In this document: positions 1 through 7,980 of the stretch, piece by piece
Numbering within the stretch: position 1 is the first letter of the stretch
Layout of the letters: each line of letters opens with the position of its first letter
Source of the DNA: Ignavibacteriota bacterium
GTDB lineage: Bacteria; Bacteroidota; Ignavibacteria; UBA10030
Direction of reading: 5' to 3'
Assembly: GCA_003170475.1 (NCBI GenBank)
Contig: PMZI01000055.1
Coordinates: forward strand, 124,001 to 188,000
DNA: 64,000 nt
The notes under the pieces: model-generated
Databases searched by the model: none
What the model was told of the DNA's origin: nothing
What the model saw: the letters and a program-made list of their open reading frames with translations, nothing else
Translations under genes and position numbers: made by a program

Positions 1-1
1 G

Positions 2-787
2 GCTCAATGGTTTGCGAGTTCCAAGGCTGCATTGAAAAGGACTATGGTATTCATGGCTTTCTCCGGAGAGGAAGAAGGACTCCTCGGGTCCGGATATTAC
101 GTCAATCACCCAATCATTCCATTGGAAAAGACTGTTGTTATGCTCAATATGGATATGATCGGCAGGCTAAAGGGTCGGAGATTGATCGTGAACGGCGTGG
201 GGACATCGCAAGGATTCGAGGCTCTTGTGAAGAAACTCAATACGGACTCAATGTTCGTACTTTCAATGACGAAAGATGGATTTGGAGCGAGCGATCAGGC
301 TTCTTTTTATGGAAAAAAGATCCCGGTCCTCTTCTTCTTCACAGATATCCACTCTGACTATCATCGTCCTTCCGATACCTGGGACAAACTCAACTATCCG
401 GGAATGGAACTGGTGGTGCGCTACGCCGGTGCTATTGCGACAGACTTGGATCAGACGGCAGACAAGCCGGCATACATTGCGGTGGAAGCGCCCAAGCAGC
501 AATCGACGGGACGGAACAGTCGAGTCTACATGGGTACCATTCCTGATTTCGGTGAGCAGGTGCAGGGAATGAAGCTTTCAGGAGTTCGCGAGGGAAGCCC
601 CGCCGCGAAAGCCGGATTGCAGGCGGGAGACATCATCGTAAAATTCGGAAGGGTTGAGATCAAAAATCTCTACGACTTCACGTATGCTCTCGGCGAGTAC
701 AAACCTGGTGATCCGGTTGAGGTAATAATCAAGCGTGGGAATGAATCAAAGACGATGCATGTGATTCTGGAGAAGAGGAGCAATTAA
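2..787 (+). CDS. M28 family zinc aminopeptidase with C-terminal PDZ domain (5' truncated)
   Basis: The reading frame is open from base 2, so the N-terminus lies outside the window. What remains is the second half of an M28 (PA/zinc aminopeptidase) catalytic domain. It has the general-base segment SGEEEGLLGS, the metal-binding LNMDMIGR aspartate and the late histidine in HRPSDTWD. A PDZ domain fills roughly the last 90 residues (SGVREGSPAAKAGLQAGDII, then VEVIIKRG). Such proteins are exported di-zinc peptidases that trim N-terminal residues from peptides; the PDZ probably binds a substrate or partner. It ends at a strong hairpin shared with the convergent gene. Family is certain; substrate is unknown. 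Confidence 0.93.
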   Translation, partial: AQWFASSKAALKRTMVFMAFSGEEEGLLGSGYYVNHPIIPLEKTVVMLNMDMIGRLKGRRLIVNGVGTSQGFEALVKKLNTDSMFVLSMTKDGFGASDQASFYGKKIPVLFFFTDIHSDYHRPSDTWDKLNYPGMELVVRYAGAIATDLDQTADKPAYIAVEAPKQQSTGRNSRVYMGTIPDFGEQVQGMKLSGVREGSPAAKAGLQAGDIIVKFGRVEIKNLYDFTYALGEYKPGDPVEVIIKRGNESKTMHVILEKRSN

Positions 788-795
788 GAAATTTA

Positions 796-837
796 CGTGC
801 AGCCTCGGGCATCTTGTCCGAGGCTGCACGCTTTCTT
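796..837. terminator. intrinsic terminator between convergent genes
   Basis: A perfect 13-bp stem (796-808 with 818-830) and 9-nt loop is followed by ctttctta on the plus strand. It lies 8 bases after the M28 peptidase stop and 6 bases from the stop of the convergent small gene, so it probably serves both. Confidence 0.85.
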
Positions 838-1129
838 AGTCGATTTCCGCCAACGTGGTGTACTTTGCTTTTCCCTCTTTGAGAATTCCCTCCAGCCGGT
901 TTACAAGCTCCTCACTCTTCTCGTCCAAGTCATCTTCGAGGGCATCGTACTCCGCCATCGAGGCGCAGGCGAACTGCTCGACGAAAGAATTCTTCTTCGC
1001 TTCATACACCGAGTAGTTCTTCTTTCGCACCTGATTGAAATGAGCTTTCATTTCCGTGACGAGTGCAAGGTATTGCTCGCGTTTTGCTGGGTCGATATCG
1101 TACGAAATCTGCAGTAGAACTTTCGCCAT
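836..1129 (-). CDS. small conserved-looking protein of unknown function (97 aa)
   Basis: I do not recognise this family. The protein is 97 residues, charged, with no signal peptide or membrane segment. The order of elements (beta strand ISYDI, a helix rich in K/E/Q, a strand, and a long C-terminal acidic helix with EYDALEDDLDEKSEEL) resembles small ferredoxin-like dimeric alpha/beta barrel proteins, but that is only an impression. ATG start; it is the last gene of the minus-strand run and follows the small zincin gene by about 30 bases, so the two may be co-transcribed. Confidence 0.7.
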   Translation of the reverse strand: MAKVLLQISYDIDPAKREQYLALVTEMKAHFNQVRKKNYSVYEAKKNSFVEQFACASMAEYDALEDDLDEKSEELVNRLEGILKEGKAKYTTLAEID

Positions 1130-1160
1130 AGGCTGGTTTCTCCGTGGGTTGGTGCTTGTC

Positions 1161-1538
1161 TTATTCGAAATCCTTCAATGCTTCCCTCACTTCTCGTTCA
1201 CTCATTCCAAAATAGTGTCCGAGTTCGTGGAAAAGAACTTCAACGATACGTCGTTCCATCTCTTCTTCGGTCGTGCATACGCTTTCGATGTTTGCCTGAT
1301 AGAGCGTGATCTTGTCCGGTCCCACCGGATACATGCCATAGGACGTTCCCCTGTGTGGAAGTGGAACGCCTTGATACAAACCGAGCAATCCGCGCTTATC
1401 GCTTCGTGTTCGTGCACGAGCATCGGATGAAGGGAAATCCTCAACCACAATCTGCACGTTTTCGACTCTGTGTCGGAATTTCTCCGGCAAACTGTCGAAG
1501 GCGTGTTGTGCGATCTCTTCGAAGCGTTCCCTTGTCAC
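1161..1538 (-). CDS. small zincin-type metallopeptidase family protein (PF06262-like)
   Basis: The C-terminal zinc motif HELGHYFGMSE (residues 104-108 for HExxH, followed by GM) and the short length (125 aa) match the Zincin_1 (formerly DUF1025) family of small cytoplasmic putative metalloproteases. I chose the GTG at 1538. It is preceded by a strong Shine-Dalgarno (AAGGAGG) about 8 nt upstream, and it makes the protein start at VTRERFEEIAQ, as in other family members. A longer frame reaches 1610 but would run deep into the upstream gene. The chosen start leaves 19 nt between the two genes. Substrate unknown. Confidence 0.9.
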   Translation of the reverse strand: MTRERFEEIAQHAFDSLPEKFRHRVENVQIVVEDFPSSDARARTRSDKRGLLGLYQGVPLPHRGTSYGMYPVGPDKITLYQANIESVCTTEEEMERRIVEVLFHELGHYFGMSEREVREALKDFE

Positions 1539-1557
1539 TGCCCCCCTCCTTTCGACC

Positions 1558-2274
1558 TCACGCGTGACCAACGAGATGAAGTTGATACGCTGCGAAAACC
1601 ACTCCTCCAAGGAACAGGCCGAGTGTCACCAACACAACAATCACCGATTTAAAGATGCTGAGTTGATGACCCACCTTCGTGGCAACGACTGCCAGAACAA
1701 TTGTCCACACTGCAATAAGCGCATCAAACCCGATAAGCAGAACGTAGGAAACCGGCTTCATCAGGTATGGATGCGGGTTTCCGGTGAAAAGATACATGCC
1801 GAACGTTAGCAACTCGATTGGAAGGATGAAGACGAGCGAGAAGGCAACAGGAGTCAGCGAGTATCCCAAAACTCCGAGGGATCCGCGAAATCCTGCCATC
1901 CCCCCCAGTGTTTTCGCGAACAGATGATATACACCGGTGACCACAACTGCTGCAACGAGCCCGAGTACAATTCCAATTCCGACTGCTGCTGGAATCAGAT
2001 CGAGAAGCGATTCAAACCTTGTCCCCAACCGAAAGTACCAAAATGCTGTGAATGCGAGACTTACACCCAGGAGCGAGAACAATAAGAGAACGTAGTTCTT
2101 GTGTTCTGCCAAAGCGATCCTGCAAAACGCCTTGGAGGGCGACTCAATGACCTGCCAACTTGTCTCAAAAAGATTCAGATTCGGGACACGGTCTTGCAGA
2201 AAGGCTTTGCATTGAAAACAAGTCGTGGAGAAATCGTCGTTTTCTGCAAGGCAGACGGTGCATTTGATCATCAC
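1558..2274 (-). CDS. zinc-ribbon plus Yip1-type membrane protein
   Basis: The N-terminus holds a small zinc ribbon (C5-x2-C8 and C19-x2-C22). After a linker of about 45 residues come roughly five hydrophobic helices (near residues 62-80, 95-120, 133-155, 175-195, 210-232), the arrangement of bacterial YIP1-domain proteins. The ribbon should be cytoplasmic and the rest in the inner membrane. Function is unknown. The gene sits between tryptophanase and the small zincin, all on the minus strand. Confidence 0.8.
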   Translation of the reverse strand: MMIKCTVCLAENDDFSTTCFQCKAFLQDRVPNLNLFETSWQVIESPSKAFCRIALAEHKNYVLLLFSLLGVSLAFTAFWYFRLGTRFESLLDLIPAAVGIGIVLGLVAAVVVTGVYHLFAKTLGGMAGFRGSLGVLGYSLTPVAFSLVFILPIELLTFGMYLFTGNPHPYLMKPVSYVLLIGFDALIAVWTIVLAVVATKVGHQLSIFKSVIVVLVTLGLFLGGVVFAAYQLHLVGHA

Positions 2275-2367
2275 ATTCCGTTCATATTCAGGCCAAATCT
2301 ATGAAGTTTGAGGCTCGGAAGCAATGATTTTTTCGCAAAAATCCTAAGATTTCGCTCTCGTCGTTCC

Positions 2368-3738
2368 TTAGATTTTCTCGAACTTTGCCGTGAAGTGGCG
2401 AAGGATCGGTGCCTCTTCGACTATCCTCAATCCACGAAGTTCCTTGCGCCGCGAATATACATCAAGCAGAATTTCTATGACATAATCGATGTGACTTTGC
2501 GTATACACCCTTCTGGGAATTGCGAGCCTCACAAGTTCCATGGGAGGCGAAATGAGCTTGCCGGATTTGTCGTATTTCCCAAACATCACGCTACCAATTT
2601 CAACTGATCGAATACCCCCCGCTCGAAAGAGCTCCACAACGATTGACTGCCCAGGATACTGGTCCGGGGGGATATGGGGCACGAACCGCTTGGCATCCAG
2701 ATAGATGGCGTGGCCCCCCGGGGGCTCGACGATTGGCACCCCGCCCGCAATGATCTTCTCACCAAGGTATGCAACGGAACGAAGGCGATAAGTCAAGTAA
2801 TGTTCATCCAGAATTTCTTCAAGACCTTGCGCGATCGCTTCCAGGTCCCTCCCTGCCAATCCTCCATATGTCGTGAAGCCTTCTGTGACAATCAACAGGT
2901 TCCGAGCATTGCGGGCAAGAGTGTCGTCGTTGAGTGCGAGGAATCCTCCCATATTCACTAGTGCGTCCTTCTTTGCGCTCATGGTGCACCCATCTGCATA
3001 CGAAAATATCTCCCGGACAATGTCGATCACGGGTTTGTCGGCGTAGCCGGGCTCCCGCAGCTTGATGAAAAAAGCATTCTCTGCAAAGCGACAGGCATCA
3101 AGGAAGAGGGGTATTCCATATCCCTGCAGCAGTTTCTTTGTTTCTCGAATATTGGCCATGGAAACCGGCTGGCCTCCACCGGAATTATTCGTGATCGTCA
3201 GCATGCACAAAGGAATATTGGAAGCGCCGGTTGCCTCTATGAACGCTTTCAAGGCAGGAATATTCATGTTCCCCTTGAAATCGCCGATGAAATCGGGCCG
3301 CTTCCCCTCATCTGTGGGAAAGTCAACGGCGTCAGCACCGGAGAATTCCACGTTCTCCCTTGTTGTGTCGAAATGAGTGTTGTTCGGAATGAACTTCCCC
3401 TTGCCTCCGACTATGGTGAAGAGGATTTTTTCTGCGGCGCGACCCTGATGCGTCGGAATAACATGTTTGTACCCGGTGATGTTCTTCACTGCTTTTTCGA
3501 ATCGGAAGAAGCTTCGTGATCCTGCATATGCCTCGTCGCCGTCCATAATCCCCGACCACTGTTTTGCGCTCATGGCGGAGGTGCCGCTATCGGTGAGGAG
3601 GTCGATCAGAACATCGTCTGCATGAATCATGAATGGGTTATACCACGCCTTCAGAAGGATATCTTCGCGTTCCATGGGCGTCGTGAATCGAATCGGTTCA
3701 ACAGATTTTATCTTGAATGGCTCGATGATGGTTTTCAT
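2368..3738 (-). CDS. tnaA: tryptophanase (tryptophan indole-lyase)
   Basis: A 456-aa PLP-dependent beta-eliminating lyase. The Schiff-base lysine is K257 in SAKKDA. The family holds both tryptophanase and tyrosine phenol-lyase, and the two are told apart by three active-site positions. Here they are D124 (in HFDTT), I381 (in VEIGS) and H448 (in LRHFTA). All three match tryptophanase; tyrosine phenol-lyase has Thr, Arg and Phe there. The reaction is L-tryptophan to indole, pyruvate and ammonia in the cytosol. The start ATG overlaps the stop of the upstream peroxiredoxin gene (ATGA, 3735-3738). I see no TnaC-like leader peptide, so the tryptophan-induced control of E. coli tna is not evident. 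Confidence 0.92.
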   Translation of the reverse strand: MKTIIEPFKIKSVEPIRFTTPMEREDILLKAWYNPFMIHADDVLIDLLTDSGTSAMSAKQWSGIMDGDEAYAGSRSFFRFEKAVKNITGYKHVIPTHQGRAAEKILFTIVGGKGKFIPNNTHFDTTRENVEFSGADAVDFPTDEGKRPDFIGDFKGNMNIPALKAFIEATGASNIPLCMLTITNNSGGGQPVSMANIRETKKLLQGYGIPLFLDACRFAENAFFIKLREPGYADKPVIDIVREIFSYADGCTMSAKKDALVNMGGFLALNDDTLARNARNLLIVTEGFTTYGGLAGRDLEAIAQGLEEILDEHYLTYRLRSVAYLGEKIIAGGVPIVEPPGGHAIYLDAKRFVPHIPPDQYPGQSIVVELFRAGGIRSVEIGSVMFGKYDKSGKLISPPMELVRLAIPRRVYTQSHIDYVIEILLDVYSRRKELRGLRIVEEAPILRHFTAKFEKI

Positions 3739-4199
3739 GCTCTACCCTTTTGCAGACTTTGAAGTATCTGAAGAGTGCGCTCCCAGTGATTTCCGACTTG
3801 GAGTTCGTGATGAATCGCTCCGCGGATAACACCCTTTATATCGATGACATATGTTACCCGCAACATCCTCAATCCGAAAAGAGCTGAAACCTTGTAGAGT
3901 TTAGCAAGCTCATGGCGCGGATCGGAGATCAAGGAAAAGGCCAATCGATGCTCGCGCGCGAATTGTTGATGACTCTCAAGCGAATCGGGACTTACGCCAA
4001 GAATGAGCGTGTGGAGATTCTTGATGTCCTGGTAATGGTCTCTGAAAGAACAGGCTTCTCGTGTGCAGCTGTAGGTGAAATCCCTTGGATAGAAATACAG
4101 GACGAGGTGGTACTGGTCTCTTATATCTTGGAGCCGAAAGAGATCTCCGGTGTGGAGTTTTGCCTCAAATGACGGGGCAGCAGTACCGGTTCTGAGCAC
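3735..4199 (-). CDS. bcp: BCP/PrxQ-type peroxiredoxin
   Basis: A thiol peroxidase of 154 aa with the thioredoxin fold. The peroxidatic cysteine is C45 in P-x3-T-x2-C (PRDFTYSC) and the resolving cysteine C50 follows five residues later, as in E. coli Bcp. The usual Pro-Gly before the first cysteine is Tyr-Ser here. A much longer frame exists to 4415 but overlaps apt; I prefer the GTG at 4199, which has a purine-rich GAGAGGA just upstream and gives a normal Bcp length. It reduces H2O2 and organic peroxides in the cytosol, probably with electrons from thioredoxin. It overlaps tnaA by 4 bases. Confidence 0.9.
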   Translation of the reverse strand: MLRTGTAAPSFEAKLHTGDLFRLQDIRDQYHLVLYFYPRDFTYSCTREACSFRDHYQDIKNLHTLILGVSPDSLESHQQFAREHRLAFSLISDPRHELAKLYKVSALFGLRMLRVTYVIDIKGVIRGAIHHELQVGNHWERTLQILQSLQKGRA

Positions 4200-4254
4200 G
4201 AGGTTTCCTCTCAGATGTGAAGGACGGTCGGGCGAGCACGGTACTTGGGAGAGG

Positions 4255-4791
4255 TCATTCCGCGTCGTATTCAATAAGGGAAAAGACGTCGTACGATCCG
4301 AGACTCGTCCTTCCCTTGAGGAAGCTGAGTTCGATGAGAAAGGAAAGGCCGACGATTGTTCCGCCCAACGTTTCAACAAGTTTGCACGCGGCTCCGACGG
4401 TTCCACCGGTGGCAAGGAGGTCGTCGTGAATCAAAATCCGTTCGCCGGCCGAAATTGCATCCATGTGGATCTCGATGGCATCAGTCCCATATTCGAGAGA
4501 GTATTCCTGCTGAAGTTTCTCCGCAGGGAGTTTCCCCTTTTTGCGGATCGGAACAAATCCACAATCGAGCTTCAGAGCAAGCGCGGCACCAAGGATGAAA
4601 CCTCTTGATTCGATGCATGCAATCTTGTCAATGCGTTCTTCCCGATATCGCTCATAGAGGACCTGGGTTGCTTCAGCGAGTGCGTTGCGGTCCTTCAGTA
4701 ACGTCGTGATGTCTCGAAACATGATCCCCGGTTTTGGGAAGTCGGGAATCGTTCGGATATAGGAAGCAAGGCGTTCCTGGTTGGGATGCAT
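4255..4791 (-). CDS. apt: adenine phosphoribosyltransferase
   Basis: A type I phosphoribosyltransferase converting adenine and PRPP to AMP (purine salvage). The PRPP-binding motif LIHDDLLATGGTVGA and the N-terminal IPDFPKPGIMFRDIT block are diagnostic. The start is not certain: a TTG at 4818 directly follows the crotonase stop, but the ATG at 4791 gives MHPNQERLASYIR and the usual length (178 aa). Neither has a clear Shine-Dalgarno. It lies in a compact run crotonase-apt-bcp-tnaA, probably one transcript. Confidence 0.94.
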   Translation of the reverse strand: MHPNQERLASYIRTIPDFPKPGIMFRDITTLLKDRNALAEATQVLYERYREERIDKIACIESRGFILGAALALKLDCGFVPIRKKGKLPAEKLQQEYSLEYGTDAIEIHMDAISAGERILIHDDLLATGGTVGAACKLVETLGGTIVGLSFLIELSFLKGRTSLGSYDVFSLIEYDAE

Positions 4792-4818
4792 AGGCTTAGC
4801 GGATTGTGATAAGCGCAA

Positions 4819-5613
4819 CTACCACTTCGTCGGTTCCTTCTTCAGGAAGGACTCAATCCCCTTCTTGTAGTCATCCGTCATTCGCGTGAGCGCATTGAGA
4901 TTCGATGCATAGCTCAAGGCATCATTGACGGACATTCCGTGAATTCGGGAAAAGAGTTCTTTGATGAGGCCGAGCGAAGATGGACTGCAATTCTTCGCAA
5001 TTTCCAGAGCAAGCGACTGGCTGTAGTTCTCAATTTCCGTTTCCGGAACAACGTAGTTCACAAGTCCGATTTGCAACGCTTCGTCGGCGGAGAGTATGTT
5101 TCCACGGAGGGCAAGTTCGCGTGCCCGACCTTCTCCGACGCGGCGAACGAGAAAAAAGAGGACAATCGCCGGAATGAAGCCGAGCTTGACCTCTGTATAT
5201 CCGAAATGCGCTGTTTCTCTTGATGCGACAATAATATCGCACACGGTTGCAAGTCCGCACCCACCGGCGAGGGCATTGCCCTGGACGACAGCGATGACAG
5301 GTTTGCGCTGCGTGTACATGTGCAGAAACAACCGCATCAGCGTATTCGAATCCTCCTGATTCTGGTTGAAGTCGTATTTCGAAATTCGCTGCAGGTACTC
5401 GAGATCTGCTCCGGAGCAGAATGATTCCCCATCCCCTTTCAGCATGATCACCTTAACCTCGCTATCGCGCTGAGCGCTCTGGAACGCCGAGGTGAGTTCG
5501 GAGATCATCAGGTCATCAAGGGCATTGTGTTTCTCAGGTCTGCTGAGCGTGATAGTGCAAATCCTGTGATCGGTTTCGTATTTGATGCGGGTGTAGTCGG
5601 TTGAGAGAGTCAT
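4819..5613 (-). CDS. enoyl-CoA hydratase/isomerase family protein (methylglutaconyl-CoA hydratase-like)
   Basis: A crotonase-fold protein of 264 aa. The oxyanion-hole segment SFCSGADLEYL and the second segment NALAGGCGLATVCD are clear. The later acidic residue in FGYTEVKLGFIPA (Glu164 of rat crotonase) is kept. The first catalytic glutamate (Glu144) is Gly in GGCGLA. The wording FGYTEVKLGFIPAIV resembles bacterial methylglutaconyl-CoA hydratases of leucine breakdown, but no other leucine genes are near, so the substrate is open. The ATG at 5613 was chosen because the longer frame (to 5652) has no support. It starts a unit after the glnA terminator. Confidence 0.88.
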   Translation of the reverse strand: MTLSTDYTRIKYETDHRICTITLSRPEKHNALDDLMISELTSAFQSAQRDSEVKVIMLKGDGESFCSGADLEYLQRISKYDFNQNQEDSNTLMRLFLHMYTQRKPVIAVVQGNALAGGCGLATVCDIIVASRETAHFGYTEVKLGFIPAIVLFFLVRRVGEGRARELALRGNILSADEALQIGLVNYVVPETEIENYSQSLALEIAKNCSPSSLGLIKELFSRIHGMSVNDALSYASNLNALTRMTDDYKKGIESFLKKEPTKW

Positions 5614-5623
5614 GTGCGAAGCC

Positions 5624-5652
5624 AAAGTACCAAGAAGGGCTCTGAAATGCAA
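5624..5652 (-). promoter_or_regulatory. possible promoter for the crotonase-apt-bcp-tnaA unit
   Basis: After the glnA terminator the minus strand has TTGCAT (5652-5647), 17 bp, TACTTT (5629-5624). The predicted start of transcription is only a few bases from the ATG at 5613, so either the mRNA is nearly leaderless or this site is fortuitous. Confidence 0.35.
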
Positions 5653-5660
5653 GAAATGTA

Positions 5661-5697
5661 GGAAAACAAAAAAGGTCCTGACGTTCGTCAGGACCTT
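5661..5697 (-). terminator. intrinsic terminator after glnA
   Basis: Perfect 12-bp inverted repeat (5672-5683 and 5686-5697) followed on the minus strand by TTTTTGTTTTCC. It separates lrp-glnA from the crotonase unit. Confidence 0.93.
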
Positions 5698-5729
5698 CTC
5701 TGTCGTTTGGGTGTAAATGCCGCGAGAGA

Positions 5730-7166
5730 CTATGCGTCGTAGTACAGGAGGAACTCATACGGATGAGGTCGCAGCGCCATAGGTGCGATCTCCTTCTCCT
5801 TCTTGTACTCAACCCACGTGTCGATGACGTCTTCTGTGAAAACGTCTCCACGGAGCATGAATTCGTGATCATTCTCGAGAGCCTCGAGCGAAGCGGCCAA
5901 TGATCCTGGAGTGGATGGCACATCGCTCAATTGTTCGGGAGTCATGTCGTAGATGTCTTTGTCTAGTGGCTTTCCGGGGTCAATTTTGTTGATGATTCCG
6001 TCGAGACCTGCCATCAGCAAGGCTGCAAAACCGATATATGGGTTGCACGTCGGATCGGGGCAGCGGAATTCGATGCGCTTCGCCTTCGGATTCGAAGAAT
6101 ACATCGGAATGCGAACGGAAGCGGAGCGATTGCGTTGTGAGTATGCGAGGTTGACCGGCGCTTCATATCCGGGGACGAGGCGTTTGTAGGAATTGGTCGT
6201 TGGATTCGTTATGGCACAAAGTGCCGGAGCATGTTTCAAGAGTCCGCCGATGTAATACATCGCCATTTCGCTCAAACCAGCATATCCGCTGCCAGAGAAC
6301 AGCGGCTTTCCGCCTTTCCACAAGCTTTGGTGAACGTGCATGCCGGAGCCATTGTCTCCAAAGATCGGCTTTGGCATAAAGGTAACGGTCTTTCCATGCT
6401 TTTTTGCCACGTTCTTTGTCACGTACTTGTACAGGAGATAATTATCGGCCATCTTCACGAGAGTATCCCGGTGCATGTCGATTTCCGTCTGGCCGGCTGT
6501 CGCCACTTCGTGGTGATGAACTTCGACCGGGATTCCCACATCTTGCATGGTCAAGACCATCTCTGAACGCAGATCCTGCAGGCTGTCGATCGGGGGGGCC
6601 GGAAAGTAACCCTCCTTCATTCGTGGTTTGTGTCCGAGATTCGGCTCTCCACTTGCGCCGCTGTTCCATGCTCCCTCATCTGAATCAAGGTAGTAGTATC
6701 CGAATTGATGGGACTGGTCGAATCGCACGTGGTCAAGGATGAAGAACTCCGGCTCGGGACCAAAAAACGCGGTGTCAGCCAACCCTGTTGAGCGCAGGTA
6801 CGCTTCAGCCTTCTTCGCGATATGCCTGGGATCTCTCGAATAGTTCTCGTGAGTTATCGGATCGGCAATATCACAGATCAGGCTCAAGGTGGGGACCTCC
6901 GTGAACGGATCGAGAAACGCCGATCCCGGATCGGGGAACAAGAGCATGTCGCTTTCATGGATCTTTTGAAATCCTCTGATGCTCGATCCATCGAATCCTA
7001 TCCCATCTTCAAAGATGTCGGAATCGAATGCTGATGTCGTGACCGAAAAGTGCTGCCACTGTCCGATCAGGTCGGTGAATTTGAGATCGATGATCTTTAC
7101 GGAGTGGTCTTTGATGGTCTTCATGACCTTCTCCACCCCTGATGCCGGTTTTGGGCTCTTGGCCAT
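5730..7166 (-). CDS. glnA: type I glutamine synthetase
   Basis: Makes glutamine from glutamate, ammonia and ATP; a cytosolic dodecamer. 478 aa, the GSI-beta size. Visible signatures are the beta-grasp N-terminus, [10 protein letters not shown], the metal-binding [11 protein letters not shown], the ATP site [12 protein letters not shown] and the glutamate loop [17 protein letters not shown]. Tyr406 in KDIYDMTPE corresponds to the adenylylated Tyr397 of the enteric enzyme, so covalent control by GlnE is possible, although GlnE is not in this window. It follows the Lrp-type regulator by 29 bases, with AAGGAG just before its ATG, so the two are likely one transcript. Confidence 0.97.
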   Translation of the reverse strand: MAKSPKPASGVEKVMKTIKDHSVKIIDLKFTDLIGQWQHFSVTTSAFDSDIFEDGIGFDGSSIRGFQKIHESDMLLFPDPGSAFLDPFTEVPTLSLICDIADPITHENYSRDPRHIAKKAEAYLRSTGLADTAFFGPEPEFFILDHVRFDQSHQFGYYYLDSDEGAWNSGASGEPNLGHKPRMKEGYFPAPPIDSLQDLRSEMVLTMQDVGIPVEVHHHEVATAGQTEIDMHRDTLVKMADNYLLYKYVTKNVAKKHGKTVTFMPKPIFGDNGSGMHVHQSLWKGGKPLFSGSGYAGLSEMAMYYIGGLLKHAPALCAITNPTTNSYKRLVPGYEAPVNLAYSQRNRSASVRIPMYSSNPKAKRIEFRCPDPTCNPYIGFAALLMAGLDGIINKIDPGKPLDKDIYDMTPEQLSDVPSTPGSLAASLEALENDHEFMLRGDVFTEDVIDTWVEYKKEKEIAPMALRPHPYEFLLYYDA

Positions 7167-7195
7167 AGTGCTCCTTGCTGGGTGACGATGAGTGG

Positions 7196-7654
7196 TTATT
7201 TGTGAGAATGAAGTTTAATGACAGTCGTTTCTTTTGGACTTGAAAGAACGATGCTGGTAGTTGTCTTTGTAACGCCCGTCCAGGATTGGATCTTCGCGAG
7301 TAACTTTTCGAGACTTGCCGTATTTTCCGTGCGGATCTTCAGCAAGTGCGTCCCCTCTCCCGTGATTGCATGACACTCAAGGATGTCGTCGGTGGTATCG
7401 ATGTGATCCATAAATGACCCATAGTGCTTCGAGGAGTCGATGGTCGCCAAGACGAATGCCGTGATATCCTTGCCAAGCGATTTATGGTTCAATCTGGCAT
7501 AGTATCCGGTGATGATCCCTCCCTCTTCGAGTTTCCGGAGGCGTTCACTGACTGCTGGAAGAGAAAGACCAACGCGATCCGCCAAATCGTTTCTTCGCGT
7601 TCGGCCCTCAATCTGAATGATTTCAAGGATCTTTTGGTCGATGTCATCGAGCAT
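7196..7654 (-). CDS. Lrp/AsnC-family transcriptional regulator
   Basis: 152 aa: an N-terminal helix-turn-helix ([18 protein letters not shown], then [23 protein letters not shown]) followed by the RAM ligand-binding domain ([23 protein letters not shown]). Such proteins bind amino acids and switch nearby amino-acid genes. The ATG at 7654 gives the normal start; the frame upstream to 7759 runs through the promoter. glnA follows directly, so control of glutamine synthesis, and probably of its own gene, is the likely role. The effector is unknown. Confidence 0.93.
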   Translation of the reverse strand: MLDDIDQKILEIIQIEGRTRRNDLADRVGLSLPAVSERLRKLEEGGIITGYYARLNHKSLGKDITAFVLATIDSSKHYGSFMDHIDTTDDILECHAITGEGTHLLKIRTENTASLEKLLAKIQSWTGVTKTTTSIVLSSPKETTVIKLHSHK

Positions 7655-7695
7655 GGTTTGAACCAGTAGTTTATTAGGAAATACCTGATTGGGCT

Positions 7696-7759
7696 TTACT
7701 AAGTAAGTCAGAAGCGACCAACTACCTTCAAATATAAGGTATCGAATCGACGATGTCAA
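7696..7759 (-). promoter_or_regulatory. promoter of the lrp-glnA unit with a possible Lrp operator
   Basis: On the minus strand a near-perfect sigma-70 site is present: TTGACA (7759-7754), 17 bp, TATATT (7736-7731). About 18 nt downstream of the predicted start is the dyad TTACT-A-AGTAA (7696-7706), a fitting size for an autoregulatory Lrp-family site. The promoter is well supported by sequence; the operator is an inference. Confidence 0.6.
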
Positions 7760-7770
7760 GCCTTATTCAA

Positions 7771-7980
7771 AATAAAGTCTACAGCAGCTGAGGGAACGGT
7801 GGGAACTGGACGGCGGCTTGAGGCGCCCCAGTTCGTAGTCTTTGGGGCTAAGGGAATTGCCTACCTTAGATCGGTCATGCCAACAGGGCAATGTGCCGGC
7901 CATGGATAGGGTAGGCGCGTTTGAAGTTGATGCGGAAAAGAGTGACGATCTTGACGGGCAGTCGGGAAGTCGTTGGCCTG
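7771..7980. other. gene-free stretch with several inverted repeats, possibly a structured RNA
   Basis: This lies between the rpe stop and the lrp promoter. It has a hairpin at 7804-7833 (AACTGG/CCAGTT outside, GGCG/CGCC inside) and a longer-range pairing of GCCTACC (7859-7865) with GGTAGGC (7910-7916). Two smaller dyads lie inside it (CATG 7876-7879 with 7901-7904; TGCC 7878-7881 with GGCA 7887-7890). No reading frame, tRNA signature or T-tract was found. It could be a small RNA on either strand or an eroded element. Confidence 0.3.

Noticed and set aside
2368-3738. Tyrosine phenol-lyase as the product name
   Set aside because: Three specificity residues are of the tryptophanase type.
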